The notes under the pieces: generated by a model
The model's database searches: none
What the model was told of the DNA's origin: nothing
Seen by the model: only the letters and a program-made list of their open reading frames with translations
NCBI GenBank assembly: GCA_017617115.1
Contig: JAFZXA010000110.1
Span: 1 to 44,584, forward strand
Direction: 5' to 3'
DNA length: 44,584 bases
Source of the DNA: Treponema sp.
GTDB lineage: Bacteria > Spirochaetota > Spirochaetia > Treponematales > Treponemataceae
In this document: piece after piece, positions 1 to 8,618 of the stretch
How the letters are laid out: every line of letters starts with the position of its first letter
Position numbering within the stretch: the stretch's first letter is position 1
Program-made: the position numbers and the translations under genes

Positions 1-1
1 A

Positions 2-874
2 GAAATTAGGTCGAGTGTCTTTGCCGATTTGTTTGGTGATGACGAGCTGGTTGGGAAGAAAAATTTTCTTGCCCTTTATAATGCAATTCACGGGACTGAT
101 TTAAAACTGGAGGAAACGCAGATAGAGCGTAAAATCATTCCACAAACTATTTCTAAGACTTTCTATACAGATGTTACAATGGAAATCAATGGTAAACTAA
201 TTGTCTTTGTAGAACATCAAAGTACAATTAACAATAATATGCCGTTGCGCTTTCTTGAATACTTTGTACATATTCTTTATGGTATTGTTCCTGCAAGGGC
301 AAGGTATTGGAAATCACTTTATAAAATACCTTCACCTGAATTTTATGTCCTTTATAACGGATCTGATCCAATGCCAAATGAGAGCGAACTGAAACTTTCA
401 GATGCTTTTATAATAGAACAAGAAAATCCGTTATGTGAATTAAAGGTTAAGGTTATTAATATCAGTGGAAATGAGGTGTTAAAGTTGCCGATTATTCAAA
501 AATGTGATATTTTAAAAGAGTATTGCGAATTCATAGCAACGGTCTTCAGAAAAAAGGCATTACTTAAACCAGATTGTACGGAAGAAGAAGAAAGATCTGC
601 TTTGGAGCAAGCAATGAAGGAATGCATTAAAAAAGATATACTAACAGATTATCTGATAAGAAAAGGTACGGAGGTTATAAATATGTTTTTTGGTGAATAC
701 AGTTATGAAGAAGATGTTGCAGCTCAAAGAGAAGAAGCACAGGAAGAAACAAAGAAGGAAACTGCAATAAAAATGCTTAAAGATAATCTTCCAACAGATA
801 AAGTCTCTCAATATTCTGGCCTTTCAATTGAAAAAATACTGGAATTACAGAAAATGATGTTAGAGAATGTATAA
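2..874 (+). CDS. Rpn-family PD-(D/E)XK nuclease-like protein, 5'-truncated by window edge
   Basis: The reading frame is already open at base 2, so the true start lies upstream; the TTG at 29 is only the first possible start inside the window. The visible protein has the Rpn/transposase_31-type layout: an N-terminal block about a YNAIHGT motif, then a nuclease-like core with an Asp in TFYTDVTMEI and an EHQS motif about 14 residues later (the D...ExQ version of the PD-(D/E)XK site). The C-terminal tail is charged and helical, with EEAQEETKKE and a final KMLKDNLPTDKVSQYSGLS-type segment that is common in the family. Members of the family are recombination-promoting nucleases or nuclease-like proteins, often multicopy in treponemes. 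Whether this copy is active cannot be told. A clear terminator follows it. Family call fairly secure, function inferred. Confidence 0.75.
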   Translation, partial: EIRSSVFADLFGDDELVGKKNFLALYNAIHGTDLKLEETQIERKIIPQTISKTFYTDVTMEINGKLIVFVEHQSTINNNMPLRFLEYFVHILYGIVPARARYWKSLYKIPSPEFYVLYNGSDPMPNESELKLSDAFIIEQENPLCELKVKVINISGNEVLKLPIIQKCDILKEYCEFIATVFRKKALLKPDCTEEEERSALEQAMKECIKKDILTDYLIRKGTEVINMFFGEYSYEEDVAAQREEAQEETKKETAIKMLKDNLPTDKVSQYSGLSIEKILELQKMMLENV

Positions 875-895
875 ACAACATTAATAAGTCATAGA

Positions 896-922
896 CCTCT
901 GCTAAACGCAGAGGTTTTTTTT
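896..922 (+). terminator. Intrinsic terminator after the Rpn-family gene
   Basis: A perfect 7-bp stem, CCTCTGC (896-902) with GCAGAGG (908-914), closes a 5-nt loop and is followed directly by eight T residues (915-922). It begins 22 nt after the stop codon of the upstream gene. Confidence 0.9.
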
Positions 923-993
923 AATTGCGCCAACTCCTTTTCTATGTTAAAATTATCTAATTATACTAAAACATTTTAGGCAGGAGTTTATTC

Positions 994-3900
994 ATGAAAA
1001 AAATCGTGATACGAAAAAATGTTATTTTTATTATATTGAGCAGCGCTGTTTTATGTTTGATGCTTGCCGCCTGTAAGAACTTTTTGAATGCCGGTAATAT
1101 AAAGGAAGAAATTGAACAACAAATATATATAAATAATCATGAATGTCCTATTGCTACTGTAGAAGAACCTGTTTTTTCGGATGGGGGAGTTGCCTGGAAT
1201 AAAACTATTATAATAAGCTTTTCATTGCCAATGGATCCAGACACATTTATAGAAAGTTACAATATAAAAGATTCCGATGGAAAATCTGTTCTGGACAATT
1301 ACATGGCACCGGAATGGTTTAATAATAATACTAAGGTCGTGATTTACGCAAACGAACTAAATCCACTTGTAATACCTGAAGGAAAAACAAAGGATTTTTA
1401 TATTACATTATCTAAAAAATGTACAACAGAAGACGGTTTGCCAATAAAAACAGCAATAAATCATAAATACAGACTTAATTCAGTTAATGAAAATGTTCCG
1501 CCTGTTATGGCTTCTGCAACAAATGTTAAACGTCCGTATATTAAATACAACAATGTAATTATATCTTATCCTATTACACTGGTAGAAGGTGAATTGGATG
1601 CTCAGAATGAAGATATAATTTGCCAGACAAATCATATAAATTCTGATCTGGAATTTTATGTAGAAGGCAGCGATTTTGGCGGAGGTAAAGTTAATGCATA
1701 TATTACCTATAGCCGCGTAAATGATATTGGTGGTTCTGTAATACAATCGCCTGTAATAGAAAAAATTCAAGAAGAACTTAAAAATAAAAATGGCGATGGA
1801 AATTCATATTTTACAATTCCGTTTAGTTTTAATTCTGATGCCCCTGATGGAATGTATAAATTTACAATCTGTATTGAAGACCAGTATCATGGTTATAGCG
1901 AAGAAAAACAGTTTTATTACATAATCCGCGATACAAACATGGCTAAAAGCAGTAATGCATTAATATGGTTTGAATCTCCAAACTTCAGACAGGATTTTAC
2001 AAAAGATGAACAAAATATTTATCCTGCTCCTTTTGATTCAATGGTGCCAACTGAACAAAGAATTGATGCTATTAGAAAAAGTGTTCAGTTTCAGCAGATA
2101 ATTGATGATACTTACTATGTTTCTTCTATTTCCGGCGAAAATAATAAAAAAGTTTATTCCGATAAATATAGTAAATATACTTATCTTTTTTCCTGGGGAA
2201 CAAGTCTTAATAATCTTACTAGTCCTGTAAAAGCTTCAAATGTTATAGAAAAAGATATTGTTGATTATTATGGATATACAATTCCTACAGATGAACCTGG
2301 AGAAGACGGAATAACATGGGCATATGAAGATGATGGTGAAACAATTAAAAAAGATGATGATGGTAATCCAATAGTTGCAAAATATACTTATGAATCATGG
2401 CTTCAGAGATTTATGTATGATACATACGCAAATATTGACGGAACAGATGTTCGTGCAATGAGTTCAACAAAAATATTATATACTTTACCTTCTGATTACG
2501 AAGAGTATGTAAAATCTCATCCAAATGATGATATTTTTCTGCAGGCAACTGTTATAGATTCTGTAGGAAATTCAAATACGGTAACAACTGTTTCTCCGAA
2601 AAAGCCTAAGTTTTATGGATACACGATTGAGGATATAACGGAAACTAATGGAGAAGGAAATGAAGTTGTTGTTGCCAAAAAAGCAACCCTTAATTATTCA
2701 GATTATACAGGCGCAGATCTTTCTTCTATTATAAACATACCTGATAAGATGTGTATAGAAAATTATAGAATATTTTATGCAGAAATACCTGACGGCTGCG
2801 ATGAGAATTATACCGACACTCTTGATCTTAAAAGAAATACTGTTGTGCCTTGGATACAAGATCAATATTCCGGAATTACAGATAAAAATGTTATTGAAAT
2901 TCCAAAAAATGATAATGGAACTTTTTCCAAATATGTAGTTTATATTCAACCAAATTATTCAACTAATTCAGTTTTGATTGGAACCTGGACTGGTCAAACT
3001 TTTGGGCCTTATTATAAAGTTATAATTGATCCGTATAAAGGTTCGGAAGGCTGGGTAGATCCAAATCCAAATCCAGATCCGGTACCAGCTTCGATAACTA
3101 TTTCAGAAATAGAGCATGAATCAGCCGGTCCTAGTACAGGCTTGCTTAATGTAACCGTTTCTCTTTCTGCTCCGGATGAAAGATATGTGCCTTGTTATAA
3201 AACAAAGGATGTTGACAGTTGGATTTACCCAGATTTTACAATTTCTGATGATAAAACAAAATTGTATTTTACAATACAAAATCCTTTACGTGCACCTACC
3301 GAAAGGATTGATAAAGATTCATATCCAGGTAATAACTGGAGACAACAAGATGGTTTCTGGGATAATGATGAAAATAAGCCAAGATATCTGTTTAGAGATG
3401 ATTTTTGGGAATCTATTGAAAGAATAAAAGATAGAGGTTGGTATAATTATAAATATGATGTAGATATAAAAGTTCAGGTATCAAGCGGTAATAAGCTTGT
3501 TGAATCTACCTCAAAAACTCTAGAACTATGGGCTGATAAGGACGATAATATTCCTCCATACCCGAATCATCAATTAACAACTCACGATTCAATGCTTTCT
3601 AAAGATGGTCATTCTTTTGAGTTTACAGAACTTATTAAAGAAGATCAGGCTCATATGGTTAAGACTTTTAAATACTATTATACTCAATATAACGAAGCCT
3701 GGGGTGATAATCTTAGTGTGCTTAGCGATGATGAAATACGAGCCTTGCCTTATGGAATGAGTAAATTAAAATCAAATTGCTGGGTGGATAATGATTGGTC
3801 TTATTATCCTGAAAACGAGCGCACTAAAACAGATAAAGTTTATATAACTTTTACTCCAGTTATTCCTATAAAAGGTCTTGATAATGGAAAATATATGTTC

Positions 3901-5133
3901 TTTGGAGAGTTTTCAGATACCGTTGGCAATACCTGTATAATTACTTTGGGTAAAGCAGAAATTGGAACTTTGAAAAACAGACCAAAAGTTACATGGAATG
4001 TGAATGAAAATAATGCTGCAAATAGAGACTCAATAACAATTGATTACACACGCGAAAGCTATGAAAACTTTGATGAATGGTATGTATATGTAGAAATTCT
4101 GGATGGATCAAGAGGTGTCTGGAATGAATTGTTTGATAACTATAGTTCACTCCAAAAACTAAATTTTAACGGTGGAAATACAGCTTCTTTAACATTTGAT
4201 TGCACTACTCCAAGTTATACCGATTGGGATGATAAGAAAAAAGAGTTCAAAAAGAATTCTGAAGAAACAATATGGACTCTTGGAGACAGACACGGAGATA
4301 AAGATAATAGCGGAAATGTGACAGCACGACATCTTCCACGCTGGACCTATTACAAAGTTACAGTTCAGGCTTTTAATACTCATCCTTATGACAAAGCAAC
4401 TAATACAGGTGTAAATAAGTATTATGAAATGCCATATAAGGAATATGAGCCTGGTAATCCAAAATGGAATCCTAATGGAGGAGAGTATGAAGGATATCTT
4501 CAGGGTGCAACCGAGTATGATTTATGTACAGAAGAAACTGCTTCTTGCAGTACTTATATGTATTTTCCCGGATATGAAATTGAAAATGGAAAAGTAAACT
4601 ACACAGAACAACAATATGAATTACAGGATATAAGGTATTCATTCTCTCCTTATGATGCAACAATTATGTCTAATACAAAATATCTTGTAAATGTATATAC
4701 AAGTATTATTAATCTTGGAAACGACATAGAAGCCTGGGAACGTAAAGGTAAACTCATAAAATCACATTATTATGAGCCTCGTTCGACACCAAAGAGATGG
4801 GTAGAGGAAAATCCATTAGTTGTTGCTTTGAGTTCTTTATCAACAGATATACAGTCAAAATTAGTAAATGATGGTGATTGTTTTCATGATAAAAAAAACA
4901 ATATATTTTATAGAAGAGATGGCCAAAATGTAAAACAATATGAAAATATAGAACAGGATAATGAATACTACCATGAGGAAAATGATCCAAGCGTGAATCC
5001 ATTTAGTTTTAACAAGGCTCTTGATGATCTTTATAACTCCGAAGAAACCGGTTTTGTTTACTATGCCTGTGTAGTTCATTTTGCCGATGATACTAGTGTT
5101 ATTTCTGATGTAAGATCTGGTTATTGTAATTAA
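994..5133 (+). CDS. Very large treponemal lipoprotein with Ig-like N-terminal domain
   Basis: A 1379-residue protein with a type II signal peptide: basic MKKIVIRK, a hydrophobic core, and the lipobox LAAC with the acylated cysteine at residue 27. It is therefore expected to be anchored in the envelope. Residues about 50-160 look like an SbsA-type Ig-like (Big_5) domain, with the pattern ISFSLPMDPDTF and a following beta-rich stretch. The rest is rich in Tyr, Asp, Asn and Pro, consistent with further beta-sandwich modules; PNPNPDPVP near residue 690 looks like a linker between two halves. I recognise no catalytic motif. The start is set by AGGAG (982-986) 7 nt before ATG. The gene appears monocistronic, with a terminator upstream and a probable RNA gene downstream. 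A role in surface binding or adhesion is only a guess. Confidence 0.8.
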   Translation: MKKIVIRKNVIFIILSSAVLCLMLAACKNFLNAGNIKEEIEQQIYINNHECPIATVEEPVFSDGGVAWNKTIIISFSLPMDPDTFIESYNIKDSDGKSVLDNYMAPEWFNNNTKVVIYANELNPLVIPEGKTKDFYITLSKKCTTEDGLPIKTAINHKYRLNSVNENVPPVMASATNVKRPYIKYNNVIISYPITLVEGELDAQNEDIICQTNHINSDLEFYVEGSDFGGGKVNAYITYSRVNDIGGSVIQSPVIEKIQEELKNKNGDGNSYFTIPFSFNSDAPDGMYKFTICIEDQYHGYSEEKQFYYIIRDTNMAKSSNALIWFESPNFRQDFTKDEQNIYPAPFDSMVPTEQRIDAIRKSVQFQQIIDDTYYVSSISGENNKKVYSDKYSKYTYLFSWGTSLNNLTSPVKASNVIEKDIVDYYGYTIPTDEPGEDGITWAYEDDGETIKKDDDGNPIVAKYTYESWLQRFMYDTYANIDGTDVRAMSSTKILYTLPSDYEEYVKSHPNDDIFLQATVIDSVGNSNTVTTVSPKKPKFYGYTIEDITETNGEGNEVVVAKKATLNYSDYTGADLSSIINIPDKMCIENYRIFYAEIPDGCDENYTDTLDLKRNTVVPWIQDQYSGITDKNVIEIPKNDNGTFSKYVVYIQPNYSTNSVLIGTWTGQTFGPYYKVIIDPYKGSEGWVDPNPNPDPVPASITISEIEHESAGPSTGLLNVTVSLSAPDERYVPCYKTKDVDSWIYPDFTISDDKTKLYFTIQNPLRAPTERIDKDSYPGNNWRQQDGFWDNDENKPRYLFRDDFWESIERIKDRGWYNYKYDVDIKVQVSSGNKLVESTSKTLELWADKDDNIPPYPNHQLTTHDSMLSKDGHSFEFTELIKEDQAHMVKTFKYYYTQYNEAWGDNLSVLSDDEIRALPYGMSKLKSNCWVDNDWSYYPENERTKTDKVYITFTPVIPIKGLDNGKYMFFGEFSDTVGNTCIITLGKAEIGTLKNRPKVTWNVNENNAANRDSITIDYTRESYENFDEWYVYVEILDGSRGVWNELFDNYSSLQKLNFNGGNTASLTFDCTTPSYTDWDDKKKEFKKNSEETIWTLGDRHGDKDNSGNVTARHLPRWTYYKVTVQAFNTHPYDKATNTGVNKYYEMPYKEYEPGNPKWNPNGGEYEGYLQGATEYDLCTEETASCSTYMYFPGYEIENGKVNYTEQQYELQDIRYSFSPYDATIMSNTKYLVNVYTSIINLGNDIEAWERKGKLIKSHYYEPRSTPKRWVEENPLVVALSSLSTDIQSKLVNDGDCFHDKKNNIFYRRDGQNVKQYENIEQDNEYYHEENDPSVNPFSFNKALDDLYNSEETGFVYYACVVHFADDTSVISDVRSGYCN

Positions 5134-5147
5134 TGCTCGATAAAAAC

Positions 5148-5176
5148 TTGACGCCAGACCTTTTATATATTATATT
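5148..5176 (+). promoter_or_regulatory. Sigma70-type promoter of the putative small RNA
   Basis: TTGACG (5148-5153) and TATATT (5171-5176) are separated by exactly 17 nt. This is the same architecture as the tRNA-Val promoter at 28778-28806 in this window. Expected start of transcription is about 5182-5184. No coding sequence follows. Confidence 0.65.
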
Positions 5177-5182
5177 TATGTA

Positions 5183-5383
5183 TGGTAAGTCCTTGCCAAT
5201 CAAGGCGGCAGGCAACTTGAGTGTCTGTTAGGCGTTTTAAAGCAGTGTGTCGAATCTGGAAGTGCGGTGCACTGCATAGTCTGATGACGGTTCTTCATTT
5301 ACCAAAAGCCAGATGTAGGTTGACTAGTTCAATTGAAGGAAAATGAAATATGGAAAGCTCTGCGATTGGCGCGGGGCTTTTTT
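5183..5383 (+). ncRNA. Putative structured small RNA of about 200 nt, family not identified
   Basis: The interval between the large lipoprotein and the convergent FN3-like gene starts with a strong promoter and ends in an intrinsic terminator, and no ORF with a ribosome site lies between them. The sequence is visibly richer in G and C than the flanking genes. It can form an 11-bp hairpin (5242-5252 with 5265-5275, three G-U pairs, 12-nt loop), a short 5' hairpin (GGTAA/TTGCC near 5184-5197), and TAGTC (5277-5281) pairs with GACTA (5322-5326). I do not find SRP, RNase P, tmRNA or T-box hallmarks. Size and architecture would allow a 6S-like RNA, but nothing proves that. Boundaries are inferred from the promoter and terminator. 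Confidence 0.5.
5354..5383 (+). terminator. Intrinsic terminator of the putative small RNA
   Basis: AAAGCTCTGCG (5354-5364) pairs with CGCGGGGCTTT (5370-5380), including three G-U pairs, around a 5-nt loop, and runs into six T residues (5378-5383). It has no T-run on the opposite strand, so it is oriented for the + strand transcript. Confidence 0.8.
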
Positions 5384-5403
5384 AGTTTATAATCAATTAT
5401 TAA

Positions 5404-6234
5404 CTATTCCACAAAGTTCCAGCTGTAATCAACTTCCTTGCGGGTGGTGCCTTGGGGTTTTACTCCGTAGGTGCCGGCGCTTGCTTTGGATTCTTTGATT
5501 GTGACGTTTTCAAAATAGATGGTGCCGTTGTACATGCCGGACATTTGCATCTGGCCGTCCATGGTGCCGCTTGAGGTCATGTCGGCTTTGGTTATCATGT
5601 CGCCGGTGAAAAAAACTATGTTGTCGTCGCTGTAGTTCTGATAGGTCATTGTGGCCAGACCGCCCATGCCTTTAACTTTGGCTTCGTATAAAAATTTGCC
5701 TGTTTTGTCTCCTGTTGTTTCTTCTTTTCCAAGCTTTTTGAGAGCGCTTTTTGCATTCATAATTGTCATTTTTGGGTATGATTTTTTTAGGGTTGTATTA
5801 AAAAATACATAAAAGGCTTCGTGCGTTAAGGCTCCCCAGCCAATTGCAACATTTGATATAAGAGACGGGGCTGCGGTTTGTAAATTATCCTTTCCAAGCA
5901 CTGCCTTGTAATAATATTTTATGCCAGGCGTCATTGGTGTTGAATCGTATAAATCAAAATATTCTGAGTTTGGCTGCATTGAATCTAAAATCATTGTATA
6001 TGGGCCGTTTGCAGTTGTGGCGCGGTAGATTTTTACATAAAGTGTGCGGTCTGCTGATTCTACAGTAATGGTAAGACGCACAGGATAAATGCCGTTATCT
6101 GAAGATTTTATGACTGCTTCTTCGTATTCTGTATAATAAAGCTCCTGACTTGCCTTTAGTTTGATAGTATTCTGGGCAAAAAGAGGAAGAGTTGTGAGAA
6201 CGATTAGCATGTAGAGTAGAAAGAATTTTTTCAT
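5404..6234 (-). CDS. Secreted protein with fibronectin type III-like domain, unknown function
   Basis: A 276-residue protein with a classical signal peptide (MKKFFLLYMLIVLTTLPLFA, cleavage probably after LFA), so it should reach the periplasm or outer surface. Residues about 45-130 resemble an FN3-type module: VRLTITVESADRTLYVKIYR followed by a YYYKAVLG strand, typical of the domain's F-G region. The remainder is beta-rich with a Gly/Met/Thr-rich segment (SSGTMDGQMQMSGMYNGT), and I do not recognise a family. The start is supported by AAAGG 8 nt before ATG. It is a single gene, convergent with the putative small RNA and divergent from plsC, with a multi-hairpin repeat in its upstream region. 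Probably specific to treponemes; function unknown. Confidence 0.75.
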   Translation of the reverse strand: MKKFFLLYMLIVLTTLPLFAQNTIKLKASQELYYTEYEEAVIKSSDNGIYPVRLTITVESADRTLYVKIYRATTANGPYTMILDSMQPNSEYFDLYDSTPMTPGIKYYYKAVLGKDNLQTAAPSLISNVAIGWGALTHEAFYVFFNTTLKKSYPKMTIMNAKSALKKLGKEETTGDKTGKFLYEAKVKGMGGLATMTYQNYSDDNIVFFTGDMITKADMTSSGTMDGQMQMSGMYNGTIYFENVTIKESKASAGTYGVKPQGTTRKEVDYSWNFVE

Positions 6235-6250
6235 ATTCGTGCCTTTTAAT

Positions 6251-6325
6251 TAATGGATTGCCACACCCCTTCGGGGTTCGCAATGACTGTCATTGCGAGG
6301 AGCGTAGCGACGCGGCAATCCATTA
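6251..6325. repeat. Dispersed palindromic repeat with nested hairpins
   Basis: Outer inverted repeats TAATGGATTGCC (6251-6262) and GGCAATCCATTA (6314-6325) are perfect. Inside are a CCCCTTCGGGG hairpin and CGCAATGA...TCATTGCG (6279-6286 with 6290-6297). It sits between the divergent FN3-like gene and plsC. The sequence resembles widely dispersed REP/MITE-like repeats of the TCATTGCGAGGAGCG type; that resemblance is from memory. Confidence 0.8.
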
Positions 6326-6370
6326 CATTATAATCCCATTTTTTCACTACCGCAAATTCAAAATCAATGG

Positions 6371-6376
6371 TATAAT
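6371..6376 (+). promoter_or_regulatory. -10 box of an apparently leaderless plsC transcript
   Basis: A perfect TATAAT ends 6 nt before the ATG at 6383, and there is no Shine-Dalgarno sequence. Transcription would start at or next to the A of the start codon. No good -35 hexamer is visible at 16-18 nt. Confidence 0.55.
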
Positions 6377-6382
6377 TATATT

Positions 6383-7144
6383 ATGACAAACAAAGCATTA
6401 CTTTTTTTGATTATTCCGGCCTGCCTTATTGGGCTTTGGCTTAGCGTGCATATTATTTTGTGGCTTTTTTGGATTGTTGTTAGTCTTACAATCAGTCTTA
6501 AAAAAGAATATGAAAAACCTTCGAAGTTTTATAACTGGGCATTTGTACTTTGGTACCGCTATATAATTCGCGTTGCCAGAATTAAGCTTTGTGTTACAGG
6601 TCTTGAAAAAATTCCTTTTGGAACAAGGTTCCTGCTTGTTTCTAACCACTGTTCAAAGTTCGATAATTTTATTCAGTGTGCTGTTCTTAAAAGAACTCAG
6701 ATTGCTTATGTTTCAAAGCCCGAAAATTTTAAAATACCGATTGGCCGTCATTTTATGCGCCGTGGTTTTTATATTCCAATTGTTCGCGGAAATCCAAAAC
6801 AGGGATTGCAGGCAATTTTGCGCGGTATTGATTTAATAAAAAGCGACAAAGTTTCTGTAGGTATTTACCCTGAAGGAACAAGAAGTCAGGACGGACAGCT
6901 TCAGGAGTTTAAGCCGGGTGCTTTTAAGATTGCAGAAAAAGCAAAGTGCCCTGTTGTTGTTGTTTGCATGGGCGGAACTAACATGATCAGCAAAAACTTT
7001 CCGTGGAAAAAAACTGTAGTTCATATGGATATTCTTGATGTTATTCAGCCTGAGGTTTGGGAAACAAAAGGTACTGTTGAAGTTTCGGAATATGCGCATA
7101 ATCTGATTGCCAAAAATCTTGGTATGCTTGATGCGGCTTCGTAA
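6383..7144 (+). CDS. plsC: 1-acyl-sn-glycerol-3-phosphate acyltransferase-like protein (PlsC family)
   Basis: A 253-residue membrane-associated acyltransferase expected to transfer an acyl chain to lysophosphatidic acid, giving phosphatidic acid. It has an N-terminal hydrophobic segment (residues about 5-35), the catalytic HX4D motif in NHCSKFDNF (residues about 92-100), and the glycerol-phosphate binding motif YPEGTRSQDG followed by FKPGAFKIA, then a hydrophobic VVVVCMG strand. All family blocks are in the right order and the length is typical. It heads a five-gene operon, with the lipid kinase 9 nt downstream acting on the same class of lipid. The start follows a TATAAT box so closely that the message is probably leaderless. 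The exact acyl acceptor is not provable from sequence. Confidence 0.87.
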   Translation: MTNKALLFLIIPACLIGLWLSVHIILWLFWIVVSLTISLKKEYEKPSKFYNWAFVLWYRYIIRVARIKLCVTGLEKIPFGTRFLLVSNHCSKFDNFIQCAVLKRTQIAYVSKPENFKIPIGRHFMRRGFYIPIVRGNPKQGLQAILRGIDLIKSDKVSVGIYPEGTRSQDGQLQEFKPGAFKIAEKAKCPVVVVCMGGTNMISKNFPWKKTVVHMDILDVIQPEVWETKGTVEVSEYAHNLIAKNLGMLDAAS

Positions 7145-7153
7145 GGATAATTT

Positions 7154-8011
7154 ATGATTTATATTTTTTTGAATAAACTTTCAAATAACGGAAAGGCTGC
7201 AGAGGCACAAAGCCAGCTTGAAAAAATCTTTGCGGGCGAGCAGATTAAATTTATTGATATTACCGGAATTACAAACGCCGCAGATTCCTGCAAAATGCTC
7301 AACGAAGAAGACAAGATTGTTGTAGCCGGCGGGGACGGAACCTTAAGCCGTTTTGCAAATGATATTTATGAGCTTCATCTTAAAAACGAAATATACTTTT
7401 ATACCTGCGGAAGCGGCAACGACTTTTTAAACGATATCCGTGAACGCTGCGAAATTAAAAATAATCTTGTTCCTATGAATGCATTTTTGCAGTCGCTTCC
7501 TGTTGTTACTTTGAACGGCCGCCAGCATTATTTTATAAATGGAATCGGCTACGGAATTGACGGCTACTGCTGCGAAGAAGGGGACCGTGTACGGCGCAAT
7601 TCAGACAAAAAAGTAAATTACACTGCAATTGCAATAAAGGGTCTGCTTGGAAAGTTTAAGCCTCGAAATGCAACTGTAACTGTGGATGGAGAAACACGCG
7701 AATATAAAAAAGTATGGCTTGCCCCAACAATGATCGGTCGATTTTTCGGCGGCGGCATGATGATTACTCCGGACCAGGACAGGCTTAATACAGAACATGT
7801 TGTTTCAAGTTGTGTTGTTCATGATTCTTCTAAGCTTAAAACACTTATGATTTTTCCAAAGATTTTTAAGGGAAAGCATGTTTCGCATACTGATATTGTA
7901 GATATAAAACTTTGTCACGAGGTTCGTGTTGAGTTTGATAAGCCTTGCGCCCTGCAGATTGACGGTGAAACTTACCTTGATGTAAAGTATTACTCGGTTA
8001 GTTATCACTAG
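7154..8011 (+). CDS. Diacylglycerol kinase-family lipid kinase
   Basis: A 285-residue protein of the DAGK catalytic/YegS-BmrU group, cytosolic or membrane-peripheral. The nucleotide site GGDGT is seen in VVAGGDGTLSRFANDI (residues about 57-72), and GSGNDFLNDI (about 94-103) is the second conserved block. The C-terminal half carries GRFFGGGMMITPDQD, typical of the beta-sandwich domain, and ends with the ALQIDGETY motif. These enzymes phosphorylate diacylglycerol, sphingoid or related lipids with ATP. The substrate is open, but its place directly behind the acyltransferase fits phospholipid turnover. AAGGA lies 6 nt before ATG. The following gene starts 8 nt after the stop. Confidence 0.85.
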   Translation: MIYIFLNKLSNNGKAAEAQSQLEKIFAGEQIKFIDITGITNAADSCKMLNEEDKIVVAGGDGTLSRFANDIYELHLKNEIYFYTCGSGNDFLNDIRERCEIKNNLVPMNAFLQSLPVVTLNGRQHYFINGIGYGIDGYCCEEGDRVRRNSDKKVNYTAIAIKGLLGKFKPRNATVTVDGETREYKKVWLAPTMIGRFFGGGMMITPDQDRLNTEHVVSSCVVHDSSKLKTLMIFPKIFKGKHVSHTDIVDIKLCHEVRVEFDKPCALQIDGETYLDVKYYSVSYH

Positions 8012-8019
8012 GAGTCAAA

Positions 8020-8616
8020 ATGTTATTCATATTCGACATGGGTGGAGTAGTCACCACAACTTTTTTTCATTCAGGTAAAAGCCGATTTTTTGAAAAGCTT
8101 GGAGTAACATATAAAGAGTTTAATGACTTTGCCGCAAAGGCAGATTTACACGCACTTGATATCGGGCAAATTACTGTAAAACAGTTCTGGAAAAATTATA
8201 ATGATGTTGTTGCGCGAGAACGTTCGGAACTCCCGCGTGCAGAAAGTGATTATTTCAGATTATATTTTCATCCAATAAGAAATGAAGGAACTGTTGAATT
8301 AATTCGTGACCTTCGTAAAAATCACCGTGTAGTGTGCGGCACAAATACAATTGACAGCCACTGGGAAAATCACATGGAGCGCGGAGACTATTCTTTTTTT
8401 GATCAGACTTATGCATCGAATAAAATTGGAGTAGCCAAGCCGGATGCCGCCTTTTTTGAAACAATCATGCAAGCCGAAGGCTTTACCCCGTCAGAAACTT
8501 TTTTTACCGACGACAGACTTGATAATGTAGAAGCTGCAAGGGCTTTGGGAATAAATGCCGTACAATTTACCACCGCAGAGGATTTGCGAAAAGCGTGGGA
8601 AAAATATATAATATAA
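8020..8616 (+). CDS. HAD-superfamily hydrolase, YihX-like subfamily IA
   Basis: A 198-residue HAD phosphatase. The nucleophile Asp6 is in FDMGGVV; the usual second Asp of DxD is Gly, as in the FDLGNV-type group to which E. coli YihX belongs. Motif II is the Thr in VVCGTNTIDSHW, the motif III Lys is in GVAKPDAAFFE, and motif IV is TFFTDDRLDNVEAARALGI. The similarity of the last block to YihX (FFDDNADNIEGA) suggests a small sugar-phosphate or nucleotide phosphatase, but the substrate cannot be read. AGGAG sits 7 nt upstream of ATG. The downstream methyltransferase starts 2 nt after the stop, so translation is probably coupled. Confidence 0.85.
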   Translation: MLFIFDMGGVVTTTFFHSGKSRFFEKLGVTYKEFNDFAAKADLHALDIGQITVKQFWKNYNDVVARERSELPRAESDYFRLYFHPIRNEGTVELIRDLRKNHRVVCGTNTIDSHWENHMERGDYSFFDQTYASNKIGVAKPDAAFFETIMQAEGFTPSETFFTDDRLDNVEAARALGINAVQFTTAEDLRKAWEKYII

Positions 8617-8618
8617 AC

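Noticed and set aside
2..874. Rpn-family gene as evidence of a mobile element or defence island at the left edge
   Set aside because: Only a single truncated gene is visible, with no transposase partner, terminal repeats, or defence genes. Rpn-type genes are often lone multicopy genes in treponemes.
5284..5346. Short 20-codon ORF in the putative small RNA
   Set aside because: It has no ribosome site and overlaps a region of predicted pairing; no sign that it is translated.
5281..5350. CTGATGA followed downstream by GAAA, reminiscent of a hammerhead ribozyme
   Set aside because: The expected stems II and III and a cleavage site cannot be drawn around these boxes; the short motif is likely chance.
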